Assembly (NCBI RefSeq): GCF_003063435.1 | Contig: NZ_NESL01000004.1 | Location: forward strand, 186,001-250,000 | Direction: 5' to 3' | DNA length: 64,000 nucleotides | From: Limnohabitans sp. 2KL-1 | GTDB taxonomy: Bacteria; Pseudomonadota; Gammaproteobacteria; Burkholderiales; Burkholderiaceae_C | Part shown: piece after piece, positions 50,569 through 59,694 of the stretch | Numbering within the stretch: position 1 is the first letter of the stretch | Layout of the letters: every line of letters begins with the position of its first letter | Made by a program: the position numbers and the translations under genes | The notes under the pieces: model-generated | Seen by the model: only the letters and a program-made list of their open reading frames with translations | What the model was told of the DNA's origin: nothing | Database searches by the model: none

Positions 50569-52137
50569 CTATTCGCGAGACGCCCTGCCAGCCACGGTCA
50601 GCACCGCCGCGACCAGCACCCAGAACGGCCATAACCCCAAGCGCGACAGCCACCACGCATACGCAGTGATCAGCTTGCTCCCCTGCACCTGCGCGACAAG
50701 AGCTCCTCTGGTATGTCGAGGTAACAAATCGGTAACGCGGCCAAAACGGTCGATCACGGCTGTGGCGCCCGTGTTCGTCGCACGCAGCATCGGCCTTTCG
50801 AACTCACGCGCTCGCATACGGCTGATTTGAAGGTGCTGATCGATGGCAACAGTATTGCCAAACCAAGCAATGTTGCTCACGTTAACTAGAACGGTCGGCG
50901 CATAAGCCTTGTCACGGAAACGGGCAGCCAGTTCCTCCCCAAACAGATCTTCATAACAAATATTGGGGGCAAAGCGGTTGCCACTCCATTGAAAGGAGGA
51001 CTGCCCCACCGCTCCGGACTCGAAATCCCCCAATGGAATTTTTATCATTCGAGTGAACCACCTAAACAAGGGAGGGACGAACTCGCCAAAAGGCACGAGA
51101 TGATGCTTGTCGTAGCGGTATTCGTCTGCGCCGGGCCCTAGTCCAACGACTGAATTTGTATATCCTTCCACTATTCGACCCATCGGGATGCCGATGAGCG
51201 CCGCCCGCTGCCCCGTAGCGAAGTGTGATCGCAGCTTTTCCAGATACCCGGCCGGCAGTTGGTCGGGCAATAGCGGAATCGCAGTTTCGGGAGCCACTAC
51301 CAACGCGGTGCTTGCTGCCATCAGTTGTGTGGCGTACCACTCTAGTGCATCGCGCACGCCCGTTGCCGACTCGAACTTCTGCTCCTGCGCAATGTTTGCC
51401 TGTAACAACGTCACAGACACGGCCGGAGCCCGCTCGAGGTCTTGCGCTTCATGCGAACGCCCAAGGGCAACGACGACGAGAACGACGACTAACAGAGGTT
51501 GCCAAGCACCGCAAATTTGGGCTGGGCGTACCAGCACGGCGGCAAGCAGCGCGGAAACAAAGGCCGCCGCCGCACCTATACCGTACACTCCAACCCAAGG
51601 CGCGAGTGCCGAAAAAGGGCCATCGATGTGGGCGTAACCCCCAACTCCCCACGGGAAACCAGTGAGTAGCGTGGCGCGGAGCAAATCTGCAGCCAGCCAC
51701 ACTGCGGCGAACAAGCAAGACCGGAACGCTGGCCCGCGTGGGCGAAGCCGACAGAACACGGCGCCTGCCAGTGCATAGTAAACGGCCAAAAAGCCTGAAA
51801 GACCCAGCACACTCAGTCCAGCCATGGCGGAAGAGAGCCCTCCGTACACGTGCAGCGAGATGTAGAGCCACCAGACAGACCCGCCGATTGAGCATGTTGC
51901 GAACAGCGAACCAAGCCAGGCGGCAGCGGTTGCAGACCGACATCTGTCCAGCAGAATTACCAGGAGCGTCAGTGCCATCAACTGCAACCACCAAACAGGT
52001 TGTCCTCCCAAGGGCGAAGCAATGGCCCACGCGTGCATGAAGCCAGCAACGAAAGCCAACGCCGGGGCCGAAACGGCGCGCAGCGTAGCCAGCGACTTCA
52101 CGCGAATTACCGCACTATCAATCGAAAATCTCTCCAA
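50569..52137 (-). CDS. lnt: Apolipoprotein N-acyltransferase (Lnt)
   Basis: This 522-residue protein (TTG start with GGAAG upstream, overlapping the zinc protein gene by 20 bp) has an N-terminal membrane region with about six segments, then the nitrilase domain with the catalytic triad: Glu in VVAPETAIPL, Lys in RYDKHHLVPFGEF and Cys in NICYEDLF. Lnt adds the third acyl chain to lipoproteins after LspA. A copy inside a metal island, with LspA and a lipoprotein gene nearby, implies island-specific lipoprotein maturation. The host presumably has another lnt. Confidence 0.93.
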   Translation of the reverse strand: MERFSIDSAVIRVKSLATLRAVSAPALAFVAGFMHAWAIASPLGGQPVWWLQLMALTLLVILLDRCRSATAAAWLGSLFATCSIGGSVWWLYISLHVYGGLSSAMAGLSVLGLSGFLAVYYALAGAVFCRLRPRGPAFRSCLFAAVWLAADLLRATLLTGFPWGVGGYAHIDGPFSALAPWVGVYGIGAAAAFVSALLAAVLVRPAQICGAWQPLLVVVLVVVALGRSHEAQDLERAPAVSVTLLQANIAQEQKFESATGVRDALEWYATQLMAASTALVVAPETAIPLLPDQLPAGYLEKLRSHFATGQRAALIGIPMGRIVEGYTNSVVGLGPGADEYRYDKHHLVPFGEFVPPLFRWFTRMIKIPLGDFESGAVGQSSFQWSGNRFAPNICYEDLFGEELAARFRDKAYAPTVLVNVSNIAWFGNTVAIDQHLQISRMRAREFERPMLRATNTGATAVIDRFGRVTDLLPRHTRGALVAQVQGSKLITAYAWWLSRLGLWPFWVLVAAVLTVAGRASRE

Positions 52138-52357
52138 GCCAGGACTTCCGGCGGCGTTGGTGATCTCGGGACTCGAAATCGGAGTGCCGAGGCCGGGAAT
52201 CCTGCATGGACTGGACCGGTCTAGCGGAAAGCTCGATCAGCTTGTCGAGCTCACCGCGGTCCAGCCAGACACCCCGGCATTGCGGACAGTAATCGATCTC
52301 CACGCCCTGCCTCTCGGACATGGTCAGGACGGAGTCAGGACACGTTGGACACTTCAT
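52118..52357 (-). CDS. TFIIB-type zinc ribbon protein
   Basis: This 79-residue protein has the CPTC...DYCPQCRGVWLDRGELDKLI signature of zf-TFIIB small proteins and a basic, probably disordered C-terminus. ATG with AGAGG upstream. It is the first gene of the leftward lnt operon, transcribed from the PbrR-type promoter at 52461. Confidence 0.88.
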   Translation of the reverse strand: MKCPTCPDSVLTMSERQGVEIDYCPQCRGVWLDRGELDKLIELSARPVQSMQDSRPRHSDFESRDHQRRRKSWLGEIFD

Positions 52358-52430
52358 CTGGGACCTCTTGTCGGTACAAAAATTTGATTAATTTGGCCGT
52401 GCACCTTTTTAACTGGCACAGACAATTTTT

Positions 52431-52461
52431 ATTGTGACCTCTCTACCGGGTAGAGAGTCAA
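52431..52461 (-). promoter_or_regulatory. PbrR-type promoter of the zinc-ribbon/lnt operon
   Basis: On the minus strand: TTGACT (52461-52456), a 19-bp spacer containing the perfect dyad CTCTACCCGGTAGAG, and CACAAT (52436-52431). Spacing is identical to the other sites. Confidence 0.8.
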
Positions 52462-52649
52462 GCTACAGCAGCCCGAGGAAGCTGGCGCCGCCGTTTTTCG
52501 ACGGCCATCAGAACGCTGAGACAACGCGTCTCACACGCCGCTTGTATAAGAGATTGTGGCCAAATCCACTTCAGCCCATGCTCGTGACAGACCACGAATA
52601 ACGGAGAGCTAGAACCCGAATTTTTTCCCTGCTCCGCTAAGATCGAAGC

Positions 52650-53483
52650 ATGACAGAAGAACAGAGCCGCATTTCCGCCGAGCTGGGTGTTGACTCGCAT
52701 TTCGATGCATCGGCGGAGATCGCCAAGCGCATGCGATTTCTCGCGGAGTACGCGCGAACCGCCAATGCAGGATCACTGGTGCTCGGAATCAGCGGTGGAG
52801 TGGATTCGTCCGTTGCCGGTCGCCTATGCCAAGTCACCGTGGAGCACCTGCGCTCCTCGGGGATGCAAATCCGGTTCATCGCGATGCGGCTTCCCTATGG
52901 GGTGCAGGCTGACCAGGCGGACGCGCAACGGGCACTCACCTTCATCGATCCTGACGAGACTCTGGTCACGGACATCAAGCCCGCGGCCGACGCCATGCTC
53001 GAACAGTTGAAAGCCAGCGGGCTCACGTTCAACGATCAGTGGCAGGAAGACTTCGTACTTGGCAACATCAAGGCGCGGCAACGCATGATTGCGCAGTACG
53101 CAGTTGCAGGCGCAACAGGTGGGCTGGTGGTCGGAACGGACCACGCCGCCGAGGCGGTCATGGGCTTTTTCACCAAGTTCGGCGATGGCGGTTTCGATTT
53201 GAGTCCGCTGGGCGGCCTCACCAAGCGGCGCGTCCGCGCCTTAGCTGTCGCCCTCGGAGGTGACGAGGGTTTGGCGCAGAAGGTGCCGACCGCAGATCTG
53301 GAATCCATGCGCCCCCTGCGCCCAGATAAGGAGGCACTCGGCGTCAGCTACGACGTGATCGACGATTTCCTCGAAGGCCAGGAGGTGGACTCGGCAAGCG
53401 CGGAGGTCATTGTGCAGACCTTTCGCCGCACTGCCCACAAGAGGACGCTACCTGCTGTCCCGGCCCCCTGGCGGCCCACTTGA
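52650..53483 (+). CDS. nadE: Ammonia-dependent NAD+ synthetase
   Basis: This 277-residue protein has the ATP pyrophosphatase motif SGGVDSS (about residue 49) and NadE segments VVGTDHAAEAVMGFFTKFGDGG and PLGGLTKRRVRALA. It amidates NAAD to NAD+ without a glutaminase domain. Its presence in the island is unusual; a duplicate of a host gene is possible. Followed by the convergent pbrR-type gene 3 bp away. Confidence 0.93.
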   Translation: MTEEQSRISAELGVDSHFDASAEIAKRMRFLAEYARTANAGSLVLGISGGVDSSVAGRLCQVTVEHLRSSGMQIRFIAMRLPYGVQADQADAQRALTFIDPDETLVTDIKPAADAMLEQLKASGLTFNDQWQEDFVLGNIKARQRMIAQYAVAGATGGLVVGTDHAAEAVMGFFTKFGDGGFDLSPLGGLTKRRVRALAVALGGDEGLAQKVPTADLESMRPLRPDKEALGVSYDVIDDFLEGQEVDSASAEVIVQTFRRTAHKRTLPAVPAPWRPT

Positions 53484-53486
53484 GCT

Positions 53487-53885
53487 TCAGGCAGGCTCAG
53501 CCAAGCTGCTGAGAATTCCGCACTCACCCGCAGTGCGACCGGAATCGCAGGAGCTTCGCAACTCCATCAAATCGCGTTCCAATTCGCGCAACTCCTTGAT
53601 CTTGGCCCGCACCTGAACGATATGAGAGTCCACCAAGGTGTTCACCTCACCGCAGTCCAGATCCGGTCGATCCCGGAAGCTCAACAGTTGCCGGATCTCA
53701 TCCAGTGTCATGTCCTTGGCCCGGCACCGCCGGATGAACAGCAAGCGCTGCAGATGCACGTCGTCGTACAGCCTGAAGTTGCCCTCGCTGCGGGCAGGCT
53801 CGGGAAGCAATCCCTCGGACTCATAGAAACGCACCGTCTGCACGAGGCAGTCTGCCTTTTTAGCCAATTTACCGATCTGCAGCAT
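53487..53885 (-). CDS. pbrR: PbrR-type MerR regulator (Pb/Cd-responsive)
   Basis: From the ATG at 53885 the protein has 132 residues: HTH (IGKLAKKADCLVQTVRFYESEGLL), dimer helix, and a C-terminal metal loop. The metal-binding set is Cys78 (DCGEVN), Cys113 and Cys122 (C-x8-C), the spacing known for PbrR691 rather than CadR, which has C-x6-C. It would distort 19-bp-spaced promoters to activate them when metal binds. It faces the promoter at 53903. Symbol assigned by family; Cd response is not excluded. Confidence 0.88.
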   Translation of the reverse strand: MLQIGKLAKKADCLVQTVRFYESEGLLPEPARSEGNFRLYDDVHLQRLLFIRRCRAKDMTLDEIRQLLSFRDRPDLDCGEVNTLVDSHIVQVRAKIKELRELERDLMELRSSCDSGRTAGECGILSSLAEPA

Positions 53886-53902
53886 GCTCAATCTCCAAAG
53901 AC

Positions 53903-53933
53903 TTGACTCTATACCAACTAGAGGTAAGTTAAT
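53903..53933 (+). promoter_or_regulatory. PbrR-type promoter of the ccmG-like gene and probable autoregulatory site
   Basis: TTGACT (53903-53908), a 19-bp spacer with CTATACCAACTAG, and GTTAAT (53928-53933). The dyad CTCTA/TAGAG lies across the spacer. It is 17 bp upstream of the pbrR start, so it may control both directions. Confidence 0.85.
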
Positions 53934-54106
53934 CAATGCATACAGGCAATACATTTACGATCAAACAGAAAAGACTTATGAGAAAAAAATTTTCGTCGTT
54001 GGACTGCTTGCAATATTGATCGATACCACCATAAGCAACTATTGCGTGCGCAGTTCCCAGTGCCCTCAACTGGCGACTGCGGCCAGTTGATCACGACACA
54101 CAGATT

Positions 54107-54628
54107 ATGAAACGCTACATACCCCTAATTACTTTCTTGGTGTTAATAGGCTTTTTAGGGATCGGCCTCACCCTGAATCCGCGCGAAGTCCCATCGCCGT
54201 TGATCGACAAACCAGCACCAGCTTTTCGCCTTACAACGCTACATGCGCCCGGCACTTTCGTCTCCGCCCAGGATCTGCGCGGTAAGGTTTGGGTGCTTAA
54301 TGTCTGGGCCTCATGGTGCATAGCCTGTCAGTCGGAGCACCCGGTGGTGATGGACTTAGCCCGTATGGGTATCGTGCCAATCTACGGGCTGAATTACAAG
54401 GACAAAAACGACAGCGCGGCGCGCTGGCTAGTGAAGTATGGCGATCCGTACACACAGTCGCTGGTGGACGCAGACGGGCTGGTCGGCATCGACTTTGGGG
54501 TTTACGGCGTGCCAGAAACCTTCGTCATTGACCGGGATGGCGTGATCCGCCACAAGCACATCGGACAACTGACACCAGAGGTAGTTCGCGACACTATCGT
54601 CCCACTAGTAAACAAGCTGAGTGCGTAA
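54107..54628 (+). CDS. CcmG/DsbE-like thiol-disulfide protein
   Basis: This 173-residue protein has an N-terminal anchor (ITFLVLIGFLGIGLTL) and a thioredoxin fold with NVWASWCIACQSEHP, then the GVYGVPETFVIDRDGVIRHKHIGQ segment of CcmG proteins. No cytochrome c maturation genes are nearby, so here it is probably a metal-stress redox protein. It is the first gene behind the pbrR promoter. Confidence 0.88.
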   Translation: MKRYIPLITFLVLIGFLGIGLTLNPREVPSPLIDKPAPAFRLTTLHAPGTFVSAQDLRGKVWVLNVWASWCIACQSEHPVVMDLARMGIVPIYGLNYKDKNDSAARWLVKYGDPYTQSLVDADGLVGIDFGVYGVPETFVIDRDGVIRHKHIGQLTPEVVRDTIVPLVNKLSA

Positions 54629-54777
54629 GGACCAAGTGATAACAGCCAAGCGCTCGGCAGCCTCTTGGCAATTGCTTACAAGCAGCTCTTGCGGTTCATT
54701 TATCTTTCCCGCAACTAGAACACCATGGAAGTGCCAAATTTATTACGGCTCCTACAGCGCGCATGATCACCAAACAC

Positions 54778-54808
54778 TTGACACTACACCAACTAGAGAT
54801 TCTTCAAT
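54778..54808 (+). promoter_or_regulatory. PbrR-type promoter of the P-type ATPase gene
   Basis: TTGACA (54778-54783), a 19-bp spacer containing CACCAACTAGAG, and TTCAAT (54803-54808), 43 bp upstream of the ATPase ATG. Much of the sequence is shared with the pbrR-side promoter. Confidence 0.85.
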
Positions 54809-54850
54809 CATGGCGCAAGCGAAGAACTCCTTTCCAATCGAGAGCCACCT

Positions 54851-57763
54851 ATGAACAAAGACCCTTCCAATTCATGCGGCTGCTCCGGCGGCAATAACCA
54901 ACCGGCCAGCTGCGCCCAGGAGAAGACCAGTACAGCGACCACCGTCTTCCACGTGAGCAACATGGACTGCCGCAACGAGGAAGCGCTGGTGCGGCGCACG
55001 TTGGAGGCAATGCCCGGGGTCGACCGGCTGGAGTTCGACCTTCCGCAGCGCAAGCTGACCGTCTCGCACCGCATGGTCTCGGCCGATACCCTGGAGCGGG
55101 CGCTGAATTTGGTCGGCATGAAGACACAGACCGTCCTTGATACTGCGGTGCTCACGACCTACCGCATCGAGAATATGGATTGCCCGAGCGAGGAGAAACT
55201 CATTCGCACGCACCTTGGGACGGTCGAGGGGGTCCAGGAGCTGGACTTCGACCTGCGCGAGCGCACGCTGTCGGTAAAGCATCTGACGCAGGCACGCGCG
55301 CAGATGGAAGAGGTCCTGGCTTCGATCGGCATGCGAGCCAAGGAGCAGACCGCCGCCGGCACCGGGCTTGCCGCAGCAGCGCCCGCCGTCAAACCGCCGA
55401 TCCCGCAGTTACAGCCGTCGGTAACGGCACCGGCCACCCCAGCCGGCGAGCGCGTGACCTATCGCATCGAGAACATGGATTGCCCGACGGAAGAAGCACT
55501 GATCCGCGATCGACTGGGCAAGGAGCCGGGCGTGATAACGATGGACTTCAACCTGATGCAACGGGTACTGGGTGTCCAGCACACGCTGCCGTCCACGGCT
55601 CCTATCGAGAAGGCGCTTGCTTCCATTGGAATGCGGGCCGAGCGGCAGGACGCACAGGCAGTTGCCACAGTGCTTCGCATTGCGAAGATGGACTGCCCGA
55701 CTGAGGAAGGCCTGATCCGGGGCAAGCTGCAGGGCATGCCGGGCGTACTGGGCCTGGACTTCAACCTTATGCAGCGCACGCTCACCGTCCGGCACGCGCC
55801 GGACGCGATCAAACCGGCAGTTGAAGCCATCGAATCACTGGGCATGGAAACCGAAGTGCAAAAAACGGATGCGCCGCGCGATCTCCAGGCCCCAGCGCAA
55901 AAGACCAACTGGTGGCCGATGGCGGTCTCCGGCATCACGGCTGTGCTTGCCGAGGGCGTGTACTGGGCCAACGACGGACTTCACTGGGCGGTGGTCGCAC
56001 TGGCCCTGGTCTCCATCTTCACCGGCGGACTCAGCACCTACAAAAAAGGCTGGATCGCACTGAAGAACCGCAACCTGAACATGAATGCCCTGATGTCCAT
56101 CGCGGTCACGGGAGCGATGGCAATCGGCCACTGGCCCGAAGCTGCCATGGTTATGTTCCTCTTCGCCCTGGCCGAGGTGATCGAGGCCAAGTCTCTGGAC
56201 CGGGCCCGCAATGCCATTCGCGGTTTGATGGATCTGGCGCCGGAGACCGCGACCGTGCGACAGGCCGACGGCTCATGGAAAGAAATCCCTGCCAAAGAGG
56301 CCGCCAAGGGGGCGGTGGTCCGAGTGCGGCCCGGGGAGCGGATTGCGCTGGACGGCTTGATCACCATGGGACGCTCGGCCATCAATCAGGCGCCCATCAC
56401 CGGCGAAAGCCTGCCGGTCGAGAAGACCGAAGGCGACCAGGTGTTCGCAGGCACCATCAACGAGACCGGCTCCTTCGAGTACCGAGTGACCGCGGGCGCC
56501 AATGACTCGACGCTGGCACGCATCATCCATGCCGTCGAGTCGGCCCAAGGTAGCCGCGCGCCAACCCAGCGCTTCGTCGACCAGTTCGCCCGGGTCTATA
56601 CGCCAGCCGTGTTTGCGGTGGCCATGCTCGTTGCTGTTGTTCCGCCGCTCGCTTTCGGTGGCGCCTGGTTTGACTGGATTTACAAGGCGCTGGTACTGCT
56701 GGTGGTAGCCTGCCCGTGCGCGCTGGTCATCTCTACGCCAGTCACCATTGTCAGCGGCTTGGCAGCTGCGGCCAGGCGCGGCATTCTGATCAAGGGCGGA
56801 GTCTACCTGGAGGGCGGGCGCAAGCTCAAGGTGCTTGCCCTGGACAAAACCGGCACGCTCACCCACGGCAAGCCCGAGCAGACTGACTTTGTTCCCTTGC
56901 TAGGTGATGCGCAGAAAGTTGCCGTCTGGGCAGCGAGTCTGGCGGCGCGCTCGGACCATCCAGTATCCCAAGCGATTGCCCGGAAGGCGATGCGTGACGG
57001 CGTCTCGCTGCGCGAAGTAGACGACTTCGCGGCGTTGCCCGGACGCGGCGTGCGCGGCCGCATTGCCGGCCGAATGCTACAGATGGGCAATCACCGGCTC
57101 GCAAAGGAGCTCGGCCTCAGTGAAGCCGCTCTTCAGTCGCAATTGGAGACGCTAGAGCGCCAGGGCAAGACAGCGATCCTGCTGATGGATGAGGCCACCG
57201 TGCTGGGCATCTTCGCCGTGGCCGATACCGTGAAGGAAACCAGTCGCGAAGCCGTGGCCGACCTGCAGGCACTGGGCGTGCGCACGCTGATGCTGACCGG
57301 AGACAACCAGCACACGGCCGCCGCCATCGCTGCCCAGGTCGGGATCTCCGAAGCCCGTGGCGACCAGTTGCCCGAGGACAAGCTCAAAACCGTAGAAGGC
57401 CTTATCGGCGGTGAAGGGCAAGTCGGAATGGTCGGCGACGGCATCAACGACTCGCCCGCGCTCGCGCGTGCCGACATTGGTTTTGCCATGGGCGCGGCCG
57501 GCACCGACACCGCTATCGAAACGGCCGACGTTGCCCTGATGGACGACGATTTGCGCAAGATTCCCACCTTCATCCGGCTGTCGCGCACCACCGCGTCTAT
57601 CCTGACGCAAAACATTGTTCTGGCCCTGGGCATCAAGGTGGTGTTCGTCGCTCTGACGTTCACTGGGCAGGCCACGATGTGGATGGCCGTGTTCGCCGAC
57701 ATGGGGGCCAGCTTGCTGGTCGTCTTCAATGGTCTGCGACTGTTAAAACTCAAGACCATCTGA
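54851..57763 (+). CDS. pbrA: PbrA/CadA-like heavy metal P-type ATPase with four metal-binding-like repeats
   Basis: This 970-residue pump has four N-terminal heavy-metal-associated-like domains centred on Cys40, Cys111, Cys211 and Cys282, each with MDC followed by an acidic residue (MDCPTEE type) instead of CxxC. Eight membrane segments follow with the ion-binding CPC (Cys621-Cys623), phosphorylation site Asp665 in DKTGTL, SDHPVSQAI and GDGINDSPALA. This is a P1B-2-type Zn/Cd/Pb exporter, and its length exceeds the usual 700-800 residues because of the repeats. It is induced from its own PbrR-type promoter. Confidence 0.93.
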   Translation: MNKDPSNSCGCSGGNNQPASCAQEKTSTATTVFHVSNMDCRNEEALVRRTLEAMPGVDRLEFDLPQRKLTVSHRMVSADTLERALNLVGMKTQTVLDTAVLTTYRIENMDCPSEEKLIRTHLGTVEGVQELDFDLRERTLSVKHLTQARAQMEEVLASIGMRAKEQTAAGTGLAAAAPAVKPPIPQLQPSVTAPATPAGERVTYRIENMDCPTEEALIRDRLGKEPGVITMDFNLMQRVLGVQHTLPSTAPIEKALASIGMRAERQDAQAVATVLRIAKMDCPTEEGLIRGKLQGMPGVLGLDFNLMQRTLTVRHAPDAIKPAVEAIESLGMETEVQKTDAPRDLQAPAQKTNWWPMAVSGITAVLAEGVYWANDGLHWAVVALALVSIFTGGLSTYKKGWIALKNRNLNMNALMSIAVTGAMAIGHWPEAAMVMFLFALAEVIEAKSLDRARNAIRGLMDLAPETATVRQADGSWKEIPAKEAAKGAVVRVRPGERIALDGLITMGRSAINQAPITGESLPVEKTEGDQVFAGTINETGSFEYRVTAGANDSTLARIIHAVESAQGSRAPTQRFVDQFARVYTPAVFAVAMLVAVVPPLAFGGAWFDWIYKALVLLVVACPCALVISTPVTIVSGLAAAARRGILIKGGVYLEGGRKLKVLALDKTGTLTHGKPEQTDFVPLLGDAQKVAVWAASLAARSDHPVSQAIARKAMRDGVSLREVDDFAALPGRGVRGRIAGRMLQMGNHRLAKELGLSEAALQSQLETLERQGKTAILLMDEATVLGIFAVADTVKETSREAVADLQALGVRTLMLTGDNQHTAAAIAAQVGISEARGDQLPEDKLKTVEGLIGGEGQVGMVGDGINDSPALARADIGFAMGAAGTDTAIETADVALMDDDLRKIPTFIRLSRTTASILTQNIVLALGIKVVFVALTFTGQATMWMAVFADMGASLLVVFNGLRLLKLKTI

Positions 57764-57770
57764 AAACCAA

Positions 57771-58610
57771 ATGCAGGCGCCCGGCACCGCAACGCAGTGG
57801 ATGAAACACTGGCTTTATGACTGGAGTGGGGCCAATGTCGATCTCTTCCTGGGCATTCAGCGCACCTTGCCCGACGGCTGGATCTGGCTGCCCGAGTTCC
57901 TGAGTGCAGTTGGCAGTTACTGGGGAGCACCAGCCGTCGTGGTCCTGTTCCTGGTTTGGGGGCACATATCAGTTAGGCGCGCGGCTATTCCTTCAAGGGT
58001 GGCCCTGTGGAGGTTCACGCTCGGGTTACCGCTTTCGTTTGCCGCTGCAGCGCTCACCAAGACGTGGTTCGCCCTGCCGCGCCCGTTCGTCCTGCTTGGC
58101 GACTCTATGTACCGCGCCGCGTCCGCACCCGACAGCCGCTACACCATGCCAAGCGGCCATGCGGTTTACATGGGCGTCCTGACGGCGTCGCTCTGGCCCG
58201 TGTTGGGCCGAACCGGCAGGATTGGGGTGCTTCTGTTCGCCGTGGCGGTCGGTTGGTCGCGCATCGTGCTAGGCGCGCACTTTCCAGTCGATGTCATTGC
58301 CGGCTTTGCGCTCGGCTGGGCCTGCGTTGCCGTGGTCGGTCCATGGGCACGAGACGCGTTGCGCAGAGCCTGCCACTCGCGGGAGCTGTGCGATGAAGCC
58401 CGCCTTTCACGCGGCGCTGGGCGTGGCCAACGGCATCGACTGGGCCAACCGGCAACTCGCCTTTGTGGGTATCCTAGTTGTCTTTCCCGGTATCGCGAAC
58501 ACGCAGCAAGTCCAGGTGCAGGCGACCGATCAGGGAATCGAGAACGCTTTGCGGCCCGCTCCCGCCAAGCCTCGACGGAACCAGAATTTTCTGAACAGGA
58601 GAAAAAGTAG
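57771..58610 (+). CDS. pbrB: PAP2-family phosphatase (PbrB-like), C-terminus in doubt
   Basis: This 279-residue frame begins 7 bp after the ATPase. The PAP2 motifs are KTWFALPRP, MPSGHA and SRIVLGAHFPVDV in a five- or six-segment membrane protein. In lead resistance, such phosphatases release phosphate in the periplasm to precipitate exported Pb. The last 70 residues after CHSRELCDEA are Arg/Ser-rich and read as shadow coding of an overlapping frame, so the true end may be near 58400. Confidence 0.85.
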   Translation: MQAPGTATQWMKHWLYDWSGANVDLFLGIQRTLPDGWIWLPEFLSAVGSYWGAPAVVVLFLVWGHISVRRAAIPSRVALWRFTLGLPLSFAAAALTKTWFALPRPFVLLGDSMYRAASAPDSRYTMPSGHAVYMGVLTASLWPVLGRTGRIGVLLFAVAVGWSRIVLGAHFPVDVIAGFALGWACVAVVGPWARDALRRACHSRELCDEARLSRGAGRGQRHRLGQPATRLCGYPSCLSRYREHAASPGAGDRSGNRERFAARSRQASTEPEFSEQEKK

Positions 58611-58614
58611 ATGA
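58393..58614 (+). CDS. Possible overlapping small membrane protein between pbrB-like and lspA
   Basis: The ATG at 58393 opens a 73-residue frame (MKPAFHAALGVANGIDWANRQLAFVGILVVFPGIA...) with one hydrophobic segment, ending in an ATGA overlap with lspA. The overlap pattern and protein-like sequence suggest this is the expressed frame here and that the PAP2 gene tail is spurious or fused by a frameshift. No family recognised. Confidence 0.5.
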   Translation: MKPAFHAALGVANGIDWANRQLAFVGILVVFPGIANTQQVQVQATDQGIENALRPAPAKPRRNQNFLNRRKSR

Positions 58615-59108
58615 GTCATCCCCATGAAAGAGCGCAGTGGTATTCACTTGCCATTGGAATACTTGCCGCCGACCAGGCTGCCAAGACCTACATCGACATG
58701 ACTACCCCCTTGGGGTGGTCACGCGACGTCACGCCGTTCTTCAATCTGGTTCATGTCCTTAATCCCGGTGCGGCGTTCAGCTTCCTCGCCGGGGCGGGTG
58801 GCTGGCAGCGGTGGTTCTTCCTTGCGATCGCTCTGGCTGCTTCGGTGTGGCTCGCTTGGATGTTATTTCGGCCGCTCCGAAGACTGGAGGCGCTTTCCTA
58901 CAGCCTCATCCTGGGCGGCGCCCTTGGCAACGGATTCGACCGCGCTGTGCGCGGGCAAGTCATCGACTACCTTGATTTCCACCTGCGTGGTTGGCACTGG
59001 CCCGCGTTCAATATCGCCGACATGGCCATCGTAGGCGGGGCGATTGCGCTGGTGCTTCAGTCGCTGGTGGGCGCGGAGAAGCCACCTGCGGCGAAACAGT
59101 CTCGGTGA
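58611..59108 (+). CDS. lspA: Lipoprotein signal peptidase (LspA)
   Basis: This 165-residue protein has four membrane segments, NPGAAFSFL, and the catalytic aspartates in GNGFDRAVRGQVIDYLD and FNIADMAI. It removes the signal peptide of prolipoproteins. In pbr operons PbrC is such an LspA homologue. Its partner Lnt is encoded in the same island, and a lipoprotein gene follows. Confidence 0.93.
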   Translation: MSHPHERAQWYSLAIGILAADQAAKTYIDMTTPLGWSRDVTPFFNLVHVLNPGAAFSFLAGAGGWQRWFFLAIALAASVWLAWMLFRPLRRLEALSYSLILGGALGNGFDRAVRGQVIDYLDFHLRGWHWPAFNIADMAIVGGAIALVLQSLVGAEKPPAAKQSR

Positions 59109-59174
59109 ACTAACGGTGGCCTGAAAGACCCAATGGACAGGCTTCGATATCCAACGAACAAACTGGGAACACAC

Positions 59175-59663
59175 ATGACGATTTTCCGAAATTTGCTGGC
59201 TTTTGTCGCAGTGTCACTGGCACTAACAGGCTGCCTGAACTCCTCGGGCGCCCCACAAAGCTCTTTCACGCTGCTGGATGGCTCGTCGCGGACCACTGCC
59301 GACCTCAAAGGCAAAGTGGCGCTGATTAACTTTTGGGCGACCAGTTGCACCACCTGCGTCGCGGAGATGCCCATGCTGGTGAGCACCTACGAGAAGTTCC
59401 GCAGCCGCGGCTACGAAACCATCGCTGTGGCCATGAGCTACGACCCGCCGGCCTATGTCGTCAATTTCGCGCAAACACGCAAGCTGCCGTTCCCGGTGGC
59501 CATTGACAATACCGGCACGGTGGCAAAGGCGTGGGGCGATGTGAACGTCACACCTACAACCTTCCTCGTGAACAAGCGCGGGGAGATTGTCAAGCGCTTT
59601 GTGGGAAAGCCGGACTTCGCCGAGCTCCATCAACTCATCGACCGGCTGCTCGCTGAAAGCTGA
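59175..59663 (+). CDS. TlpA-like thioredoxin lipoprotein
   Basis: The ATG at 59175 gives 162 residues with a lipoprotein signal ending LTGC (Cys near residue 20) and a thioredoxin fold containing NFWATSCTTCVAEMP and NVTPTTFLVNKRGEIVKRF. It would be lipidated via Lgt, LspA and Lnt and reduce disulfides at the membrane. It lies directly downstream of lspA. Confidence 0.9.
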   Translation: MTIFRNLLAFVAVSLALTGCLNSSGAPQSSFTLLDGSSRTTADLKGKVALINFWATSCTTCVAEMPMLVSTYEKFRSRGYETIAVAMSYDPPAYVVNFAQTRKLPFPVAIDNTGTVAKAWGDVNVTPTTFLVNKRGEIVKRFVGKPDFAELHQLIDRLLAES

Positions 59664-59694
59664 GCGGGTCCATTAATCTCACCAACCCTCCATC

